Shown here: piece after piece, positions 6,255 through 8,985 of the stretch
Layout: each line of letters begins with the position of its first letter
Numbering within the stretch: the stretch's first letter is position 1
Made by a program: the position numbers and the translations under genes
Source: an uncultured Clostridia bacterium
GTDB lineage: Bacteria; Bacillota_A; Clostridia; Oscillospirales; Oscillospiraceae
Assembly: GCA_949289625.1 (NCBI GenBank)
Contig: CASEPH010000102.1
Coordinates: 1-8,985, forward strand
DNA length: 8,985 nt
Direction: 5' to 3'
The notes under the pieces: model-generated
Told to the model about the DNA's origin: nothing
Seen by the model: the letters and a program-made list of their open reading frames with translations, nothing else
Database searches by the model: none

Positions 6255-6443
6255 TTACCGGCCCTGCTCCTGATTGTTTTCTTTCTCCTGCTGGTACTCC
6301 TTCACCTGCTCAATCCTTAACAGTGCATCCACATTGGACTTCACTGTCTGCAATTCCTGGTTCTCTTTCCTAAGCCGCTTATAATCTTAATAGGCGGCCT
6401 TTTTCTTTGTCAGCAGGTCACTGTACTCTGCCTGCAAGGATCC
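6255..6443 (-). pseudogene. C-terminal fragment of a conjugative-element relaxase-like gene
   Basis: Read leftward, a frame from about 6443 gives GSLQAEYSDLLTKKKAAY, a TAA stop at 6389-6387, then DYKRLRKENQELQTVKSNVD, ALLRIEQVKEYQQEKENN and QEQGR up to the stop at 6257-6255. The charged, heptad-like helix with KENQELQTVKSNVDALL resembles the C-terminal tail of relaxase/mobilization proteins of integrative conjugative elements in Clostridia. That match is from memory of the family, not a search. No nuclease domain is present upstream. The sense continuation across the stop suggests a single-base nonsense change (for example CAA or GAA to TAA) in an already truncated gene. I infer the leftover of a mobile element. 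Another coiled-coil protein is possible. Confidence 0.5.
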
Positions 6444-6482
6444 ACCATCCGAAAACGGCGGATTTATGCGTTTTTTTGAAGT

Positions 6483-6583
6483 AAATCCCTACAATTTAGC
6501 GGCGGCCTGTCTGTGTGCATTTGTTGATTGGTTGGAATATCCCTATGGCTAGTTTGATAAAAGGGATTTTTTCTACAGTTTAG
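6483..6583. repeat. Short repeat set: inverted AAATCCCT/AGGGATTT and direct CTACARTTTAG
   Basis: AAATCCCT (6483-6490) is inverted as AGGGATTT (6562-6569). Each copy is followed closely by a near-identical direct repeat: CTACAATTTAG (6489-6499) and CTACAGTTTAG (6573-6583, 10 of 11 matches). The arrangement lies between the relaxase-like remnant and the permease gene and could be a worn element end or attachment region. It is short enough that chance cannot be excluded. Confidence 0.35.
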
Positions 6584-6599
6584 ATAATAACTCTTGTTC

Positions 6600-7322
6600 T
6601 CAATCTCTCTTCCTTCCTCCTTTCCCCACAGGCCGCAGCGCCAGCAGAACAACCCCTGCAAGAAAAAGCAGGCACTGAACCGCAGCGACGGACACTGGAA
6701 TGGAAAGCGCCGGATCCAGCGTTTCCAGCACAGACGGCCGGATGGTAAAGAAGCTGCCGTTTAAGATTCCCAGAGGCTCCGGCAGAGGAAGCGCCATACA
6801 GAGAAAGGGCAGTACCATCCATACATAGACCAGCTTTGGACTGACCTGCCCCAGCAGCCAGCCGCTTCCAAGGGCGAAGACCAGAGAAGGAAGCAGGGTG
6901 GCCAGAGCGGGGAGAAGCAGTTCTCCCCAGGCATACCAGTCAAAATACCAGGCATAGAAGACCGCCGCCTCCGCAAGGCAGGCAAACGCCAGAAGTCCGG
7001 TTCCCGCAAGCGCCGCGGCGCACCGGATCATACCAAAGCGCCGGGGCGGCACAGGCGCGGCGTCCGTGAGAATCGTTACCCGCTGCGCCTTTTCTGAAGT
7101 GAAAAAGGTCAGAAAAAACAGAGCACCGATCCATAAAAGGGGAAGCATCCGGCTCAGATAATCCCCGAAGCTCCAGGGAGAGAAGGGAGCGGTGTGGGCT
7201 ACTCCGAGAATGGTCACCTGATCCAGCACCTGCCATCCAAAAAGAAGCAGGATCAGCAGAATCCCAAAAAAGAATTTGTTCCAGAGCAGCCGTCTGCATT
7301 CATACAAAAATATTTTATTCAA
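6600..7322 (-). CDS. ABC-2-type permease-like membrane protein, six helices
   Basis: 240 residues from a TTG start at 7322. AAGGAGG lies 9 bases upstream inside the end of the preceding gene, and the two frames overlap by 8 bases, which indicates coupled translation. The N-terminus MNKIFLYECRRLLWNKFFFG is the short cytoplasmic amphipathic start typical of ABC-2 permeases. Six hydrophobic segments follow, near residues 17-35, 58-76, 102-126, 135-156, 164-181 and 208-230, with a basic cytoplasmic tail (LRPVGKGGRKRD). It has no ATPase or peptidase motif. With the upstream permease-peptidase fusion it likely forms the membrane part of an ABC exporter whose ATPase is encoded outside the window. 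Substrate unknown. Local composition is richer in G+C and alanine than the lysR region. Confidence 0.82.
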   Translation of the reverse strand: MNKIFLYECRRLLWNKFFFGILLILLLFGWQVLDQVTILGVAHTAPFSPWSFGDYLSRMLPLLWIGALFFLTFFTSEKAQRVTILTDAAPVPPRRFGMIRCAAALAGTGLLAFACLAEAAVFYAWYFDWYAWGELLLPALATLLPSLVFALGSGWLLGQVSPKLVYVWMVLPFLCMALPLPEPLGILNGSFFTIRPSVLETLDPALSIPVSVAAVQCLLFLAGVVLLALRPVGKGGRKRD

Positions 7323-8985
7323 GATTCAGTTCCTCCTTCGTCAGCCCGCAGGCATCTAAAAATTCCTGATACGTCAGATATGGGTACGCAGGATCCAGTT
7401 CACGGTTAAACAGGCCGTTCAGAATCCGGTCCATGGCCTCCTCGCCGCCGACCAGCTGTTCGGCTTTCAGAATTTTCAGCGGCATCTCACAGTATTGCCG
7501 CACATAGCTCAGGCTGTTGGTGATCTCCAGCCGTTTTTCTACGGGCAGCATCTCCAGGTATTCCGGACAGCGGACATAAAAGTTCAGATTGTAGTCGTCC
7601 ACCGCCTTCTGCCATTCTTTCACATAATGTTCCAGCGCGTATTCCTCTCCATAGAGCTGTCTGACAATGCGGTAAGTGGTATAAACGGTCAGCCCTTCCG
7701 CGGACCAGCCATCCTCATCGGAAGAATCGAACATATTTCCAAGTCCCCACCACTGATGAACCAGCTCATGGATCATGACCTCGCCGGAAGCAGCCCCCTT
7801 GCCCACATCGCTCAGATTTTTTGCAGTAAAATCCGCCTCATCCAGCAGACTGGCTCCGTTCGCGGCATATCCTCCGCCGGAAACGCGGCTCTGAATGAGT
7901 CTGAGTGTGTCTCCGTCAGAAAAGGACAGGGCGCCGTAATGTCCGGTACAATAGTCCACCACAGCCCTGACAGCATCCACCGCACCTGCGGCTTCCATGA
8001 CGGCCTGATGCTTTCTGCCGTAGTAAAATTCTATGGTGATGCCGCCAGCCTCAATTTCCTCCCGTACATAATCGCCCGCATATAAAATTCCGCCCGTTCC
8101 GTTGGCTTCATACCGCCAGGTAATCGTACCGTCTTCGTTTTCCTTCACCCTTTCAGCTTCGCCGGTTCCGAAGGGAATCACGGTCATGGAGGCGGGCAGG
8201 GTGATTTCAACGGAAGCGGGATAACCGTTTTCACCCGGCAGAACATTCATCAGCCGGGGAGCCAGCTCCGCGTTTTCCAGGCACAGATATTCCTCGCTGA
8301 CCTCATCGCCGCCCTGCATGGTCGCCATGCTCCGGCTTTCTCTGGGGAATCCGCCGTATTCGATCGTCAGCTCCATCTGTTCCCCGGCGGGAATCGTAAC
8401 CTCCAGCATGGCCTCATTGTATTCCTGATAGTCGCTCACGGAGAAAGGCACGTCCACGCCGTCCGCCTGAACGGAAGAGATGGTATAACCGGGGTTAACG
8501 CCGAAGGCGGCCGTCTGCTCCTGACCGGAAGTGTTCCGGAAGCGGTAGGAAGCGCTTCCGGAAACAGTGCCTGAAGAGGTATCCGGGTACACCTGAACGG
8601 AGCGCCCGGTACAGACCAGATCCTCCGCATAGGGAATCTCATAAAAAGACATCACCGTCTGATCCGGATTGCTATGATCCACCATGGGCTGTGCGGCCCA
8701 GGCCGTGCAGGAGCAGGCCAGAAGCAAAAGTGCCAGGACCGGACGCCAGACGTGCCGGACGCTGCGGGCCAGCGAACCCAGCAGGCCTTTCCGGTACTGC
8801 CGGATACAGAGCCAGGACAGGGTCCATATCCCGGCCAGCAGCCAAAGCCAGGTCAGACGCATCCAGGCCGCCGAGCGGAAAATGCGGACATTGGAAAAAT
8901 CATCCGACAGCGCCCATACGCAGGGATTGAGCCAGCAGAGCTGCCAGTTGTCCGCCCAGACGGTCAGGCTGAGTCCGGCAAAGGC
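7315..8985 (-). CDS. ABC-2-like permease fused to extracytoplasmic M1-family zinc peptidase; 5' end beyond window
   Basis: The frame is open to the right edge, so the start is outside; the ATG at 8862 is internal. Counting from that Met, 41 earlier residues are visible (AFAGLSLTVW and LNPCVWALSDD, resembling ABC-2 permease ends). Helices lie at about 3-20 and 39-57, separated by an arginine-rich loop that is cytoplasmic by the positive-inside rule. The rest is therefore outside the membrane. Residues about 85-280 are beta-rich, like the M1 N-terminal domain. HELVH at 365-369 with WSAEGLT (E389) gives the three zinc ligands and the catalytic Glu366. Y457 (SYVRQYCEMPLK) is a candidate for the M1 transition-state tyrosine. 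The usual GxMEN exopeptidase motif is replaced by GGGYAANG. The coding region overlaps the start of the second permease. Likely role: a membrane-anchored peptidase working with an ABC exporter. Substrate unknown. Confidence 0.85.
   Translation of the reverse strand, partial: AFAGLSLTVWADNWQLCWLNPCVWALSDDFSNVRIFRSAAWMRLTWLWLLAGIWTLSWLCIRQYRKGLLGSLARSVRHVWRPVLALLLLACSCTAWAAQPMVDHSNPDQTVMSFYEIPYAEDLVCTGRSVQVYPDTSSGTVSGSASYRFRNTSGQEQTAAFGVNPGYTISSVQADGVDVPFSVSDYQEYNEAMLEVTIPAGEQMELTIEYGGFPRESRSMATMQGGDEVSEEYLCLENAELAPRLMNVLPGENGYPASVEITLPASMTVIPFGTGEAERVKENEDGTITWRYEANGTGGILYAGDYVREEIEAGGITIEFYYGRKHQAVMEAAGAVDAVRAVVDYCTGHYGALSFSDGDTLRLIQSRVSGGGYAANGASLLDEADFTAKNLSDVGKGAASGEVMIHELVHQWWGLGNMFDSSDEDGWSAEGLTVYTTYRIVRQLYGEEYALEHYVKEWQKAVDDYNLNFYVRCPEYLEMLPVEKRLEITNSLSYVRQYCEMPLKILKAEQLVGGEEAMDRILNGLFNRELDPAYPYLTYQEFLDACGLTKEELNLE

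Larger units (their letters stand above)
6140..6599. other. Gene-free interval with mobile-element debris
   Basis: 460 bases between lysR and the permease gene contain no intact gene. They hold, in order: a pyrimidine-rich stretch, two short palindromes (6165-6182 and 6189-6204), the C-terminal remnant of a relaxase-like gene on the minus strand (6255-6443), a weak hairpin near 6447-6464, and a set of short repeats (6483-6583). A weak hairpin (ATCCCT 6539-6544, AGGGAT 6562-6567, then T6) might stop rightward transcription. I see no convincing terminator directly behind either flanking gene. Confidence 0.6.

Noticed and set aside
6129..6320. 63-residue plus-strand frame ending in a hydrophobic leucine-rich stretch
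   Set aside because: The leucine-rich part is the antisense of the glutamine/glutamate-rich relaxase-like remnant. The frame overlaps the end of lysR without a ribosome site.
6447..6477. Hairpin ATCCG-N7-CGGAT followed by a T-run, as lysR terminator
   Set aside because: The stem has only five pairs, the T-run starts six bases later, and it lies over 300 bases past the lysR stop, so it is not convincing.
6464..6661. 65-residue minus-strand frame overlapping the permease end
   Set aside because: It crosses the repeat set and the permease 3' end in another frame. It shows no ribosome site or domain.
7495..8085. 196-residue open frame on the plus strand
   Set aside because: It is antisense to the HELVH-containing peptidase domain, with no recognisable domain of its own and no convincing ribosome site.

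Overview
The window looks like chromosomal or integrated accessory DNA from a Gram-positive Clostridia-type bacterium (Bacillota; Lachnospiraceae or a related gut lineage is my best guess). This rests on the strong AGGAGG ribosome sites, the TTG starts, an L-P-rich lipoprotein leader, moderate GC, and the combination of flavodoxin-family proteins, aldo/keto reductases and a conjugative-element remnant. No RNA gene, CRISPR array or intact insertion sequence was seen.

Left edge (1-829). Two broken genes converge. A plus-strand HAD phosphatase (1-380) keeps its N-terminal DxD motif and its C-terminal tail but has lost the middle and changed frame. A minus-strand flavodoxin-family flavoprotein (391-829) has also suffered a frame-changing internal deletion, which removed the segment where its intact paralogue carries a four-cysteine motif.

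Centre (391-5118, minus strand). One tightly packed operon is read leftward in this order: an 83-residue cysteine-containing orphan, an aldo/keto reductase, an Isf-like flavoprotein, a second aldo/keto reductase, a hexapeptide-repeat sugar O-acetyltransferase (TTG start), a third aldo/keto reductase carried on a lipoprotein signal peptide and linker, and the broken flavoprotein. Gaps are short, and two junctions are ATGA overlaps. The operon probably handles reactive carbonyl or quinone-like compounds, but the substrate is not evident.

Control region (5119-5257). A LysR-type regulator gene (5258-6139, plus strand) diverges from the operon. Between them are good sigma-A-type promoters for both directions and a TATTC-N7-GAATA dyad. 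The dyad is centred near -66 of the operon and lies over the lysR -35 box, the textbook arrangement for activation plus autorepression.

6140-6599 holds no intact gene. It carries the C-terminal coding remnant of what looks like a conjugative-element relaxase (minus strand, interrupted by a stop), two compact palindromes and a small repeat set. This suggests that the redox module lies beside, or arrived with, a decayed mobile element.

Right edge (6600-8985, minus strand). Two translationally coupled genes: an ABC-2-like permease fused to an extracytoplasmic M1-type zinc peptidase (its start is beyond the window), then a six-helix ABC-2-like permease. The ATPase partner is not in the window.
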